DNA of 64,000 nucleotides from G963663735 sp963663735 (lineage in GTDB: Bacteria; Acidobacteriota; UBA6911; RPQK01; JAPXNP01), in NCBI GenBank assembly GCA_963663735.2, contig CAXXHN010000001.1, forward strand, positions 1,364,001 through 1,428,000. The letters run 5' to 3'. Position 1 is the stretch's first letter; each line of letters opens with the position of its first letter. Positions 35,592 to 45,430 of this stretch are shown piece after piece. Position numbers and translations under genes: made by a program. A model generated the notes under the pieces. That model made no database searches and was not told where the DNA came from. It saw nothing but the letters and a program-made list of their open reading frames with translations.

Positions 35592-36664
35592 TTTTTGGTG
35601 TTGCCTGCTTTCTGCTGATTGAGGCAGGGGTATTTCGCAGCGGCCTTTTTCTCCAGTTTACAGAACCGGCTTCCTATTGCGGACAGGTTGTAGCAATGCT
35701 GCGGAATGCCAAGGCATTTGAGCAGGATTCAGGAACAGCAAGACGTGTACTGGTACTGGGCGATTCCCGAATGGGAGAAGGGTTTTCCGCGAAGCTTTGT
35801 GATGAACTGGGACAGTCTGATCCCCGCTGGTTTAATGCTTCCGTTCCCGGTTCAACTCCCCGCGTATGGAGCTACATGCTCGACAGACTTCTGCGGCAAG
35901 GCAACAGGTTCGACCTGGTGGTCCTGCCTCTCCAGAGCCTGACAGGCCGCACCTCAGAGTTTTTTATGGCAGATCGAAGACTGGATGGCCAGTTTATGCC
36001 GCCGATCCTTCCTTTGTCCTGTGTGCGGGAATTTTCTAATTCCTTTAATTCTAAAGGACTGCAGCGGGAAATGTTGTTGCGCGGTTTCCTGCGTTCTTAT
36101 GCCCTCCAGAGTGATTTACTCCGACTGATTGAGCATCCGGTGAGACGAAAGCGTGACGTTGACCGGATGCGGAAGGCATACAAATCCCATTATAACTACC
36201 AGGGACGGGAGGAAAGCCTTGCCGGGAAAGTTGGAGTTGTGGAGGGCAAAGTGGTTTTTTCTCCGCAGATACCGGAAACAGATCACAGTTTATATACTGT
36301 CATGCCAGATGCTCCATCTGCTGAGTCTCTTGTGAAACAGCCTCACTATCAGCGTCAATGGATTGGGCGAATTGAAAAATCCTGTCAAACTGCGGGCGCA
36401 AAACTGGTGGTACTGCTGGCCCCCAGAGGGCCTCTCGGGGAGATATATGACTCCGAAGAAGGGGTTGATGCCCGGGACCGCCTGGAGCTTTCCCCGAAAA
36501 CTGTGGTACTCCCGGCTGCAACCTTCACTGCCCTGGAACGGCCGGAGTGTTACTTTGACCACCTGCATATGAATGCTCTGGGTCGAAAGGAATTTTCAAC
36601 TATATTGTGGAAGTTCGTTGCCGGAATCCTAGATGAAGAGATTGTGGAAAGAGGTGCCAGGTAA
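35531..36664 (+). CDS. Membrane-anchored SGNH-hydrolase-like protein, partner of the MBOAT acyltransferase
   Basis: 377 residues. One N-terminal membrane segment (IVFGVACFLLIEAGVF) is followed by an extracytoplasmic domain with VLVLGDSRMGEGF (GDS block; Ser is the candidate nucleophile) and a C-terminal YFDHLHMNALGR with the Asp and His of an SGNH triad. This is the AlgX/AlgJ or DltD-like architecture found beside MBOAT proteins, where it transfers or removes acyl groups on a polysaccharide. The stop TAA overlaps the MBOAT ATG by one base. GGGAG lies about 10 bases before the ATG. Confidence 0.75.
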   Translation: MPEPSTTAIRSGKRSLIRAIVFGVACFLLIEAGVFRSGLFLQFTEPASYCGQVVAMLRNAKAFEQDSGTARRVLVLGDSRMGEGFSAKLCDELGQSDPRWFNASVPGSTPRVWSYMLDRLLRQGNRFDLVVLPLQSLTGRTSEFFMADRRLDGQFMPPILPLSCVREFSNSFNSKGLQREMLLRGFLRSYALQSDLLRLIEHPVRRKRDVDRMRKAYKSHYNYQGREESLAGKVGVVEGKVVFSPQIPETDHSLYTVMPDAPSAESLVKQPHYQRQWIGRIEKSCQTAGAKLVVLLAPRGPLGEIYDSEEGVDARDRLELSPKTVVLPAATFTALERPECYFDHLHMNALGRKEFSTILWKFVAGILDEEIVERGAR

Positions 36665-38070
36665 TGCTGTTTAACACTTTTTCTTTCTGGATATTTCTCA
36701 CGGTGGTTTTGGCTCTTTTTTACGCTGTGCCATTTCGTTACGGCAGGTATGTTCTATTGGTGGCGAGTTACTGGTTTTATATGGCCTGGGACTGGAGATT
36801 CGGTGGACTGCTGGCGTTTGTAACGGCAGTTAACTACCTGGCCGGTGCTTTGCTTCCCTCTGCGTCGGAAAGGAGACGCAGATTCATTTTGTGGGTCTCA
36901 TTGGGAAGCACCCTGGGAGTACTGGGTTTCTTTAAATACTATGACTTTTTTGCCGCCAGCCTGGCAGCATTGCTGGGAATTCCGGCAGATGCCTGGCAGC
37001 TACGGATAATCCTGCCCGTAGGCATCAGTTTCTTTACGTTTCAGGGGCTATCCTACACGATTGACATCTCCCGGGGTACGCTACGTCCTGCTCACTCCTG
37101 GGTTGACTTTGCGTTGTACGTTGCTTTTTTTCCCCAGTTGGTGGCCGGACCTATCGTGCGCGCGTCGTATTTTCTGCCGCAACTTGATGCATGGCGAAGA
37201 CCTTCACAGGGAGAGTTGTCAGAAGGAATTGGCCTGATACTGCTGGGGCTGGTTAAGAAGATGGTGTTTGCTGACCAGTTTGCGGCCATAGCTGAAGTGT
37301 ACTTTGGCGGACTCGGGGCTAATCCGGGAGGTTTGGCTGCCTGGACCGGAGTCGTGGCATTTGGGATGCAGATATACTTTGACTTTGCCGGGTACACTGA
37401 TATTGCCCGGGGATGCGGGCGGGTACTGGGGTTTCATTTTTCAGTCAATTTTGCGAGGCCCTACCTGGCAACAGATATCCAGGATTTTTGGCATCGTTGG
37501 CATATCTCACTTTCTACCTGGCTGAGGGATTACCTATATATTCCGCTGGGGGGCAATCGGGCCGGACGGGTACGCACCTATATCAACCTGATGCTTACCA
37601 TGCTGCTTGGCGGCTTGTGGCATGGAGCAAGCTGGACGTTTGTAGTGTGGGGAGGTTATCACGGGCTGCTCTTGGCAGTTGACCGCATGATCCGCTCGGC
37701 TTACGGGAAAGCTGAACCTTTCTGGATGCGTGGGCCTTCATTGCGCTGGGCTGCACGGATTGTCACGTTTGTGCTGGTGAGTATTGGATGGGTGTTCTTC
37801 AGGGCTGAGACCTTCACAGATGCGGCACAGGTACTGAAGGCGATGTCTTGGGTACAGGGCAGCGGAGACAGCCTGTTTTTGACGGGGCACTGGGTATTGC
37901 TTGGTTTTGCGGTAGTTGGGATGATCGTCCAGGAGCGCTGGAAGATATTTGAGAGGCTGCTGGAAGCGCCGGACTGGGTGAGGGGATTGGCCATAGCTGC
38001 GGCCCTGTACAGCCTGGTTCTTTTCAGCTACACTGCGACCTCAATCCCTTTCGTGTATTTTCAGTTTTAA
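36664..38070 (+). CDS. MBOAT-family O-acyltransferase (AlgI-like)
   Basis: 468 residues with about eleven membrane segments. The family signature is plain: QLVAGPIVRASYFLPQL, FHFSVNFARPYLATDIQDFWHRWHISLSTWLRDYLYIPLGGN with the conserved DFWHRWHIS, and LLGGLWHGASWTFVVWGGYHG with the catalytic His. AlgI-like MBOATs pass acetyl groups from a cytoplasmic donor across the membrane for O-acetylation of surface polysaccharides. Its translation is coupled to the SGNH gene upstream. Confidence 0.93.
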   Translation: MLFNTFSFWIFLTVVLALFYAVPFRYGRYVLLVASYWFYMAWDWRFGGLLAFVTAVNYLAGALLPSASERRRRFILWVSLGSTLGVLGFFKYYDFFAASLAALLGIPADAWQLRIILPVGISFFTFQGLSYTIDISRGTLRPAHSWVDFALYVAFFPQLVAGPIVRASYFLPQLDAWRRPSQGELSEGIGLILLGLVKKMVFADQFAAIAEVYFGGLGANPGGLAAWTGVVAFGMQIYFDFAGYTDIARGCGRVLGFHFSVNFARPYLATDIQDFWHRWHISLSTWLRDYLYIPLGGNRAGRVRTYINLMLTMLLGGLWHGASWTFVVWGGYHGLLLAVDRMIRSAYGKAEPFWMRGPSLRWAARIVTFVLVSIGWVFFRAETFTDAAQVLKAMSWVQGSGDSLFLTGHWVLLGFAVVGMIVQERWKIFERLLEAPDWVRGLAIAAALYSLVLFSYTATSIPFVYFQF

Positions 38071-38097
38071 AACGTGACATCATTATCAAGGGGGGTT

Positions 38098-39750
38098 ATG
38101 GAAGCAAAACAGAAGTACACTTCGAGCAAAACATGGCTGCTGGCTCTGCTTATAGGCTGTGCCATCCTGATAGTCAGGATAATTTCACTACGAAATGTAT
38201 TCGGTCCTGTAGTGTATGGGGATGAGTTCATATACTGGCGCAATATGATGGCCCTTTTTGTGTCCCATGGGAGTACTAACTCAGGTTACCCGCCCCTGTA
38301 TCCCAGTTTTATGGCACTGGGACTGTTCTGGCCTGACACCTACCGCGGCGTTTTACTGCTTAACGCGATGGTTGGCAGTATTCTGCCATTCGTTGCCTGG
38401 CGGATTTCCCGGAAACTACCGGATGCCTACCGGATTACTGCTGTTGTACTGCTGAGCGTAATGCCCCTGCTCTTTGTCTATCCAAGAATGATGATGAGCG
38501 AAAATCTTTTTATTCCATTGATTGCCCTGACGCTGTGGACTCTTCATTATACTGTCAGGCACCAGTCAATAGGGGCGTCTATAGTGACAGGAATTTTACT
38601 CTGGATGGCTTGTATGACCAGGTACCAGGGATTGTTTTTTGTTGCGGGAGCGGCAATGGCAGTCTCCCTTCCCATCCTATTGAGATGGTGGCCAGGTAAG
38701 GGCCGTGGCTGGTCTGCGTTTCAAGGCAAGCGGTTGTTTGCCGCTGCTGTCCTGGCAGGAGGGATTCCGTTAGCAGGAATCATGCTATGGAAATGGTTTG
38801 GTGTACCTTCATCGTGGGAAATGTTACAGACCACCACCAATATCTATCGGCACAACATTGAGTTGACTCTGGGTAACCTGGCTATGTGGACGGTTTTTTA
38901 TTTGAGTTATGGCATACTGTGCATTCTGCCTCTGCTTCCTGCTCTTCTTCATGCCGGCTGGCAGACCGTGATATCAAAGCACCGATCTCCATCCAACGTG
39001 GCTGTGCTGGCGTTTGTTCTGTTTTCAACGGGAATTTCCCTGGCCGTGGCTTCCAGGCATTCCGCACTGGTAGAGTACAACCATCCCGATCCCTCCCACA
39101 TCATGGGCCGCTACCTCATCTTTCTTCCGGCTCTGGCGCTGCTCTGTCTGCTGGTACTTCCTTATTTTCGTGAGCCTTTAGATCGTAGAAACAGGGTGCT
39201 TTACCTTGGCCTGTGGCTGGGCAGCGGGCTGCTGGGAGTACTGGCTTACGGCACTATCATCGGCGGATGGTTTTTCAAAATTCCCTCTTGGTTCATTATG
39301 ACTCAACCCGCGTTGGATGTTTTTGTGTATAAAACCGATGTCTGGGTACTTGTGGCAGCCATAATATTCGGGCTGCTGGGATTGTTACCGAACAGGTTGC
39401 CGTTACTTGCTGCATTAGTGATCTTTTTTTCCATAGCCTCGGTAACCAGCCGTTCGGGATCTTTCAACAATGCTGATGGACCAGAAGCCTTTAGCAGTTG
39501 CATGGAGGAAACTCTACAGGAGTATCCCCAGGGCCTTATCGGGTTTTTAAACGGGTCCTGGTTCACGGAGATACACGCCCGTTATTATTTACAATTTAAA
39601 GGGATAGATATGCAGCGAGTCCGGTTTGGGGAAGGATTCGAGAATCCTGATGTCATGGCTGTTATACGTATGGAACCCAAAGAAGATCCTGATCATCCTG
39701 CAGTTTTTGTTTCCAAGACCGGCACTGCTGTTTACGTAGACAGGCGGTGA
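38098..39750 (+). CDS. Polytopic GT-C type (family 39-like) glycosyltransferase
   Basis: About 550 residues and ten or more membrane segments. The first periplasmic loop contains VYGDEFIYWRNMMALF, matching the acidic (D/E-rich) motif of GT-C enzymes, and TRYQGLFF follows. Such proteins use a polyprenyl-phosphate sugar donor on the outside of the inner membrane, in keeping with the GT2-GtrA pair upstream. The start at 38098 has AAGGGG just before it; a GTG at 38074 is possible. The following 274-base gap to 40024 shows nothing of note. Confidence 0.75.
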   Translation: MEAKQKYTSSKTWLLALLIGCAILIVRIISLRNVFGPVVYGDEFIYWRNMMALFVSHGSTNSGYPPLYPSFMALGLFWPDTYRGVLLLNAMVGSILPFVAWRISRKLPDAYRITAVVLLSVMPLLFVYPRMMMSENLFIPLIALTLWTLHYTVRHQSIGASIVTGILLWMACMTRYQGLFFVAGAAMAVSLPILLRWWPGKGRGWSAFQGKRLFAAAVLAGGIPLAGIMLWKWFGVPSSWEMLQTTTNIYRHNIELTLGNLAMWTVFYLSYGILCILPLLPALLHAGWQTVISKHRSPSNVAVLAFVLFSTGISLAVASRHSALVEYNHPDPSHIMGRYLIFLPALALLCLLVLPYFREPLDRRNRVLYLGLWLGSGLLGVLAYGTIIGGWFFKIPSWFIMTQPALDVFVYKTDVWVLVAAIIFGLLGLLPNRLPLLAALVIFFSIASVTSRSGSFNNADGPEAFSSCMEETLQEYPQGLIGFLNGSWFTEIHARYYLQFKGIDMQRVRFGEGFENPDVMAVIRMEPKEDPDHPAVFVSKTGTAVYVDRR

Positions 39751-40024
39751 AATGATTACAGTGACTACCGGTCAAAAGCGGATATCTCATTGGGCCTGCT
39801 ATGAAACTTTATGCCATTATGAGGATATTTAAAGGTGTAAATAAACCTGGTCCCGGGGTAGAATTTTGATGGCAATAGAGGACAGGATGAAGATGGACGC
39901 CAGCTGGATCTGGTTCAAAGGCGGGCCGGGATTAAGATTCAATCCGTGAACAGTTTACTGATCTGTAATTTGCAGGAAAATACCGAATTAAAGGTTGCAT
40001 GAATAAAAAGAACAGAGGTGAAAG

Positions 40025-41092
40025 ATGCGCAAAAGATATATAGGCATGGCACTCTTTTTCGGAATAGTGTTTTCGTTTTCATGCAGTGGCAGACAGACGG
40101 TTTCCACCGGAACAGTTCCCTATAGGCAGATCGGCCAGGCCTCAGCTCCCAGGCAGGATGCGATCTCTCTGAACGGTTATGCTGAATTTTTAAAAGGCCC
40201 GTATCTCATCATAGAGGGGCAGAGAGTGGCAGCTGACGTCAGGACTGAATTTAAAGGCCTGGCCCGAAACCTGGCAAGTATTCCCCCGGGATCAGAGGTA
40301 AATGTAAGGGGTATCCGGAAGGCTGACGGGGTCATACTGGCATCCAGAATTGAAAGTAAACCGAACGGAAATGCTTTCCTGGAGGCTGATGTCCTCAAAA
40401 TCAGCGATACGGTTGAGACTGCCTGGGTTAAGGAAGGCATGTTGTTCAACGAATCTCCGGAGGGTAAGCGGGAGGTCATAGGTAAAATAATAGAGTCGGG
40501 TCCGCAGGTGCAGCGGGTCCGCAGGATAACCTTGAAACTGCTCCCCCCTTATGTGAATCAGGACAGGGTAAGGGTACGCGTGGTGGAAACCAAGGAGTGG
40601 AATGCCTCAGTCATGGGAAATGGAGCTGTCTGGGTCTATTCAGGATTATTAGACAGTGTAAATGATGATGAACTAGCAATTATCCTGGGGCATGAACTCG
40701 CCCATTATACTCACGAGCATTCAAGGCGGCAGGCTAAAAGGGGTTTTATCACCCAGATCATAGCCGCCGCTGCATCCATTGGGGCCCAGTCGATTGATTC
40801 CGGGGTGGGAAGAACAACAGCTTCTCTTGGAACTATCCTCGGTTTAACAACCTGGATGAGCGGTTACAGCCGCGGCCTTGAAGATCAGGCTGACAGAGTT
40901 GGAGTCAGGTATGCTTATGAGGCCGGATATGACGTGAACAGTGGAATTGTGCTTTGGGAAAAATTCAGGAAGAAGTATGGGGACCAGGACTCCTTCACGA
41001 ATTTTTTTGTTGGAAGTCATCCAACTCCTTCAGAAAGAATCAGGAACATGAAAAGAGAGATTTCCATGAATTATTCCGGGGCGGCAGATTAA
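40025..41092 (+). CDS. M48-family zinc metallopeptidase lipoprotein
   Basis: 355 residues. The signal ends in FSFSC with Cys20 as lipobox. Residues 40-115 form a small beta domain (GPYLIIEGQRVAAD, GSEVNVRGIRKADG). The peptidase domain has ILGHELAHYTHEHS (His223, Glu224, His227) and GLEDQADRVGVRYA with Glu286 as third zinc ligand, as in BepA/LoiP-like periplasmic proteases. It probably takes part in outer membrane protein quality control. The final residues come just before two hairpins. Confidence 0.9.
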   Translation: MRKRYIGMALFFGIVFSFSCSGRQTVSTGTVPYRQIGQASAPRQDAISLNGYAEFLKGPYLIIEGQRVAADVRTEFKGLARNLASIPPGSEVNVRGIRKADGVILASRIESKPNGNAFLEADVLKISDTVETAWVKEGMLFNESPEGKREVIGKIIESGPQVQRVRRITLKLLPPYVNQDRVRVRVVETKEWNASVMGNGAVWVYSGLLDSVNDDELAIILGHELAHYTHEHSRRQAKRGFITQIIAAAASIGAQSIDSGVGRTTASLGTILGLTTWMSGYSRGLEDQADRVGVRYAYEAGYDVNSGIVLWEKFRKKYGDQDSFTNFFVGSHPTPSERIRNMKREISMNYSGAAD

Positions 41093-41098
41093 TGAGGG

Positions 41099-41143
41099 GC
41101 AGTGCCGGGTGGGAGTACTGTGGTGTGGAGGACCCGACACTGC
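41099..41143 (+). terminator. First hairpin after the M48 gene
   Basis: GCAGTGCCGGGT (41099-41110) and ACCCGACACTGC (41132-41143) pair with one mismatch. It starts 7 bases after the stop codon, with no T-run. Confidence 0.5.
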
Positions 41144-41157
41144 TTGGGGACTTGAAT

Positions 41158-41183
41158 AGCCGTTCATCAGTACTCGAACGGCT
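41158..41183 (+). terminator. Second hairpin after the M48 gene
   Basis: AGCCGTTC (41158-41165) and GAACGGCT (41176-41183) form an 8-bp stem with a 10-base loop followed by TAATAC. Together with the first hairpin it probably ends the M48 transcript. The remaining part of the 314-base gap to 41406 has no visible feature. Confidence 0.5.
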
Positions 41184-41406
41184 TAATACACTTAATACAT
41201 AACCTTGGTTAAGCTGTTTTTCACTTCTAATGTATTTGATGCCGGAGGTGACAAAATGTTCCGAAAATATTTTATTTTTTGAGTTAAAACTCGCGGTGCG
41301 TTTTCCAGGCTTTAACCTTTGCTTACCTGGAAGTCGGGATAAAGGGCAGGAACTGTTAATTTGCTGTTTACCCGGGTGGGAATCCTGACTGGTGGAGGGA
41401 ATAAGT

Positions 41407-42084
41407 TTGATTAAGAAAATTCTATATGCAGTACTGGTGATTGTTTTTCTTCTGGTTTCAGGATTACTGGTTTTGGACATATCCCTTGATTCAATTATTA
41501 AAGAGGCTGTCGAAAAGAATATATCCCGGGTAATCGGGAGTTCAGTAACTGTTGAAACTGTTAATTGTTCAGTAATTTCTGGTAACGGAAGTGTTGTCGG
41601 TATCAGAGTTCTCAATCCTGAAGGATTTTCAGAAGGGCCCGCTTTGATACTGGGGAAGGTTTATTTTAAGGTAGATATGGGCTCACTCTCGATGGATTTG
41701 ATTACACTGAGCGAGATACGGGCAGATTCATTTCTAATAGTTCCCGAAAAAAACGGAGAAGGAAAACTGAACTTTCAGGTCCTTTCCCAGAATCTAAAAA
41801 AGACTAATGACAGAAAAGACCAGGAGGAAAAGACCTCTAAGATCAGAATGCCAAAATTCAGGATATCCGAGTTTGTTTTAAGTGAAGGGGAAATTGATCT
41901 TTCCGGCCTTGGCTATGATTCGGGTAACCTGAGGATTCCCGAGTATAGGCTGCAGAATCTTGGTGGAACTGATGGAGTCACCCCGGCTGAGGTAATGGAA
42001 GAAATTTTTTCAGGATTATTTCATAAAATAATCCTGAACACCTTCCAATCAGGCATCAAGAAATGGTTTGAAAAGATATTGTAA
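41407..42084 (+). CDS. Small AsmA-like membrane-anchored periplasmic protein
   Basis: 225 residues. An N-terminal membrane anchor (LIKKILYAVLVIVFLLVSGLL) is followed by a domain with IIKEAVEKNISRVIGSSVTVETV and GSVVGIRVLNPEGFSEG, the repeating pattern of AsmA-like proteins linked to outer membrane lipid or protein transport. The start is best placed at a TTG (41407) with GGAGGG 7 bases upstream; a GTG at 41392 overlaps that SD and is less likely. The C-terminus is amphipathic (FHKIILNTFQSGIKKWFEKIL). It is shorter than AsmA itself, so only the fold is suggested. Confidence 0.6.
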   Translation: MIKKILYAVLVIVFLLVSGLLVLDISLDSIIKEAVEKNISRVIGSSVTVETVNCSVISGNGSVVGIRVLNPEGFSEGPALILGKVYFKVDMGSLSMDLITLSEIRADSFLIVPEKNGEGKLNFQVLSQNLKKTNDRKDQEEKTSKIRMPKFRISEFVLSEGEIDLSGLGYDSGNLRIPEYRLQNLGGTDGVTPAEVMEEIFSGLFHKIILNTFQSGIKKWFEKIL

Positions 42085-42230
42085 CCATTCAGACCATGAA
42101 TAAACCGCAGACCGGGATTCTTTAAACTAAACCTGATTTTCCACGGAATAAATCGGTGAGGAGTATGTATCTGGATCTCCGGATAGCGGTTTCGACAGAT
42201 TTCCGGGGTGAAAGCCTTTTTTAACCGCGT

Positions 42231-43907
42231 CTACCGTGGAGTCACCAGAATTTTCTGGCCAGGATATATCCTTGACTTCGGACTCAATGAATTCCATTCA
42301 AAGAGATTTTTGATCGCCACTCCGTAAATGCGGGATATGCGGTACAGAGAATCGCCGCTTTGGACAGTATGAGTTCCTGAAGATGCCAGAACCTTCTGAG
42401 CTTCCTTCTTTGTAAAAGAGGATGGTTTGGAGAGAGGTATAATCAAATCCTGGCCGATTTTGAGGCGATTAATATTCCGAATCTTGTTGGTGTCTGCTAT
42501 GGCATTCATCGAAACACCATAACGGGAGGCAATCAGGGAGAGAGTCTCCCCTGAACCTACTTTATGGTGTCTGAGCCTAAGTCTCATTGAAGGGGGTATG
42601 TCAGCCAGGGCTTTTTCCAGTTTTTCTCCAAACCCGGCCGGTATGTTCAGAGTGTATTCTTTTGGTTCAAAGGGAGTGACGCCTCTTTGAAGGCCCGGAT
42701 TCAGGGTGCGGAGATCATTCAACGGAACACCAATCGCGTCAGCAACAACTCCAAGGTCTACCTGGTATTTAACTGAGAACTCTTCTGTTGGAGGCAGCTC
42801 TTCAGGTGAGATGGTGAAGCCGTATAGCTCAGGATTATGGTAGATAATAATGGCAGCCAGTGTGGCAGGAACATGATTTCGTGTTTCCTTGGGAATAAGA
42901 CGCCTTTTCACCATGGTCCAGTAGTCCATTTTTCCATGTTTTTTAAGGATTCTCTGGATTCGGCCGGGACCGACGTTGTAAGCCGCCATCACCGTATTCC
43001 AGTCCCCGAACTCATCATACAGGTAATTCAGGTAACGGGCAGCAACACGGGTTGACTTGATCGGATCAAGACGTTCATCTATCCACCAGTTTACCTGCAT
43101 CCCGTAAAGCTTGGCGGTTCCTGTCATGAATTGCCACATTCCCCTGGCCCTGGCCCTGGAATAGGCATTATATTTAAAAAGGCTTTCAACATGGGCCATG
43201 TATATCAGCTCTTCCGGTACTCCTTCTTCCTCGAAGATTTTTTTGATTTCTTCCATGTATAGGGCGGAACGGTTCAGGGCCTGTTGGGTATTGTTGCGGG
43301 CTCTGCTCTGGTAGTAGTCAAGAAACTGCAGGACCTCTTTATTCATGATTATTGGAATGGAAAATTTTGCGTCTTTTAAATCCTGGGTTACCTTGTCTTC
43401 CAGTTCCGGGGGAATCTCAACTGAATAGAGGTCCAGATCAGACAGTTCATCAAGAAATGAATCAGGATCGTGGGTGATTTCAATCTGGGGGAGAGTCTTT
43501 GTTTGAACCGAGTCCAGGTTGAGAATCTTGAAGCGGGCCAGGTTCTGGGAGACTCTTTGTTGAGCTGCAATGATCTCCGGTTCTGCTTTTATTTCGGCTG
43601 ATGCTGCATTAAGAATTTTTGAACTTTCTTCCATAAAATAGAGCGCCAGCTCTTTCTCCCCCTGTTCAAAATAGTCTAAAGCACAGTCATAAAGAATACT
43701 GGATTCATCCAGGAACAGGTCACTTTCCCGTCGGAGTGATTCCTCTCGAAGTGCAGCAGGAGTCGGAACCTTCTCATAGCGAATGTTTTCTTTGGGGGAA
43801 GAGGGAGGAATTATCTGAACGACTTCCCGGTTGGAAGTGCAACCCCAGGTAAATAAGAAAGTTATGGCAGCGATGGCAGAATAGATGAGCGTATTTTTCT
43901 GTTTCAC
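42231..43907 (-). CDS. Membrane-bound lytic murein transglycosylase, MltD-like, with LysM repeats
   Basis: 558 residues. The lipobox FTWGC puts the lipid on Cys23. Residues 220-345 are the SLT lysozyme-like domain: MAHVESLFKYNAYS with catalytic Glu241, ARGMWQFMTGTAKLYG, and VMAAYNVGPGRIQR. Three LysM-type repeats follow: a weak one at about 370-415, then VGSGETLSLIASRYGV and VQSGDSLYRISRIYGV, which bind peptidoglycan. It cleaves glycan strands to 1,6-anhydro ends during wall growth. It converges on the AsmA-like gene and is divergent from apbE. Confidence 0.92.
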   Translation of the reverse strand: MKQKNTLIYSAIAAITFLFTWGCTSNREVVQIIPPSSPKENIRYEKVPTPAALREESLRRESDLFLDESSILYDCALDYFEQGEKELALYFMEESSKILNAASAEIKAEPEIIAAQQRVSQNLARFKILNLDSVQTKTLPQIEITHDPDSFLDELSDLDLYSVEIPPELEDKVTQDLKDAKFSIPIIMNKEVLQFLDYYQSRARNNTQQALNRSALYMEEIKKIFEEEGVPEELIYMAHVESLFKYNAYSRARARGMWQFMTGTAKLYGMQVNWWIDERLDPIKSTRVAARYLNYLYDEFGDWNTVMAAYNVGPGRIQRILKKHGKMDYWTMVKRRLIPKETRNHVPATLAAIIIYHNPELYGFTISPEELPPTEEFSVKYQVDLGVVADAIGVPLNDLRTLNPGLQRGVTPFEPKEYTLNIPAGFGEKLEKALADIPPSMRLRLRHHKVGSGETLSLIASRYGVSMNAIADTNKIRNINRLKIGQDLIIPLSKPSSFTKKEAQKVLASSGTHTVQSGDSLYRISRIYGVAIKNLFEWNSLSPKSRIYPGQKILVTPR

Positions 43908-44289
43908 TAAATAGTCAGCTCCATGATTTTCTCCGGCCCCCAGCCTGTTTTTTTGCTGGAATTCGAAATTTCGGTAAACTGCAGAATCAACAGATTTAAG
44001 ATTTTACCCTAAATAACAGGAATGTATCTACTATAAATTGGTCTTTCTCGCTATTCTGATCAGGTGGTGGAGGATAGATTCGACCTTGCCGAACTTCTGC
44101 TACCTCCGTCTGTCACGGTGCGGAAGAATGCAATAAACCCGGACCCTTGATTTACCGTTCAAGAGAATACTGCCGAAATATTGTATGATTGCAACCAAAA
44201 ACATACCAGAGAAAAATCTGCCGGGAGCCATGTTCGAATTCTATTGATAAGGAGGCGCTTCCCGGAGGGTTAACGGAATCAGTCATAGA
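43908..44289. other. Divergent intergenic region between the transglycosylase and apbE
   Basis: 382 bases, AT-rich in its first half, which suits promoters for both genes. TATGAT near 44185 is a possible -10 on the plus strand but lacks a good -35 at normal distance. No reading frame, RNA or repeat was recognised. Confidence 0.4.
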
Positions 44290-45327
44290 ATGGATATACA
44301 TATGAAACGTAAGATACTCATTTCTGTATTCCTGCTTTTTATTGTTTTCACCCTTGGGATGCTCTTGCTGAGGAAAAATGCTTATGATTTTTTCAATCAC
44401 GGCTCTGTAGAGGTTACCAGAACCTTAATGGGGACCAGCTGGACCATTAAAATTCCACTTGACAGGGACCTGAAAAGAGAAACAGCACAGGCAGTTGTGG
44501 AATCTGTGTTTACTGAACTGGGAAGAATTGAGGATTTGATGAGTGAGTGGCAGCCGGGCACTCCTGTCAGCTTAATTAACAGCAGTGCTGGTTCGCGTCC
44601 CGAAGAGGTGCCTGAAGAACTGGTGGGTATAATTGAAAGAGGCATAGCTTATGGCTGGTTATCCAGCGGGGCTTTTGATATAACCTGGCGGGGAATGGGA
44701 CGGCTCTGGACGTTTGGGGATGATTTCAGAGTTCCTGAGGAAAACGAAATCAGGGAAGCAGTCGGGAGGGTTGATTTCAGGAAGATCGTTATTGATGGCA
44801 ACACCGTGTTTCTTCCTGAGGCGGAAATGGCCATTGGGCTGGGAGGAATAGCCAAGGGTTATGCTATTGACAGGGCGGGATCGAAGATCCGTCAGGCTGG
44901 CATCAGTAATTTTCTGGTGGATGGAGGCGGAGACATCCTGGCCGTTGGCAGGATAAACGGCCGACCCTGGCTGGTTGGAATAAGAGATCCCAGGGGAGAT
45001 AGGTTAGACCTGTTAAGGACGCTGGCAATCTCTGGCGGAGCAGTTGTGACATCGGGTGATTATGAAAGATTTAAGATCGTTGATGGTCGGAGATACCATC
45101 ACATAATTGATCCCCGAACAGGTTTTCCGGCTGATAAGTGCCGATCAGTCACGGTCTTTGCTCCTGAGGCTGAAAAAGCTGACGTTCTCGCAACAGCGGT
45201 TTTTGTACTTGGCCCAGAAGAGGGCCTGAAACTGGTTCAGCAGGAAGGAGATGCTGAAACCCTGATCGTTGACTCATCAGGAGAAATATTCATGTCGGAA
45301 GGATTTAATGCCCTGATTACCGATTAA
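44290..45327 (+). CDS. apbE: FAD:protein FMN transferase (ApbE family)
   Basis: 345 residues. An N-terminal membrane segment or signal (MKRKILISVFLLFIVFTLGM) precedes the ApbE domain: LMGTSWTIKIP, GAFDITWRGMGRLW, GLGGIAKGYAIDRAG, FLVDGGGDILAVG and HHIIDPRTGFPA. ApbE attaches FMN by a phosphoester bond to Thr/Ser of exported or membrane redox proteins such as RnfG/NqrC. No obvious target is in this window. Starts at 44290 or 44302 are equally possible. Confidence 0.92.
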   Translation: MDIHMKRKILISVFLLFIVFTLGMLLLRKNAYDFFNHGSVEVTRTLMGTSWTIKIPLDRDLKRETAQAVVESVFTELGRIEDLMSEWQPGTPVSLINSSAGSRPEEVPEELVGIIERGIAYGWLSSGAFDITWRGMGRLWTFGDDFRVPEENEIREAVGRVDFRKIVIDGNTVFLPEAEMAIGLGGIAKGYAIDRAGSKIRQAGISNFLVDGGGDILAVGRINGRPWLVGIRDPRGDRLDLLRTLAISGGAVVTSGDYERFKIVDGRRYHHIIDPRTGFPADKCRSVTVFAPEAEKADVLATAVFVLGPEEGLKLVQQEGDAETLIVDSSGEIFMSEGFNALITD

Positions 45328-45387
45328 GGTGGGGCTGGGTAGAAAAGGCTACTTGGTTTATTTACCTTTATAGTGCGGAAATTGTGG

Positions 45388-45427
45388 AAAAGAGCGCAGC
45401 CACCATCAAGGCCGCGCTCTTTTTTTA
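45388..45427. terminator. Strong bidirectional terminator between apbE and the Tes-like gene
   Basis: AAAAGAGCGC (45388-45397) pairs with GCGCTCTTTT (45414-45423) and continues as a T-run on the plus strand; the A-run on the other side provides T residues for the minus strand. It lies between convergent stop codons. Confidence 0.85.
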
Positions 45428-45430
45428 TTG

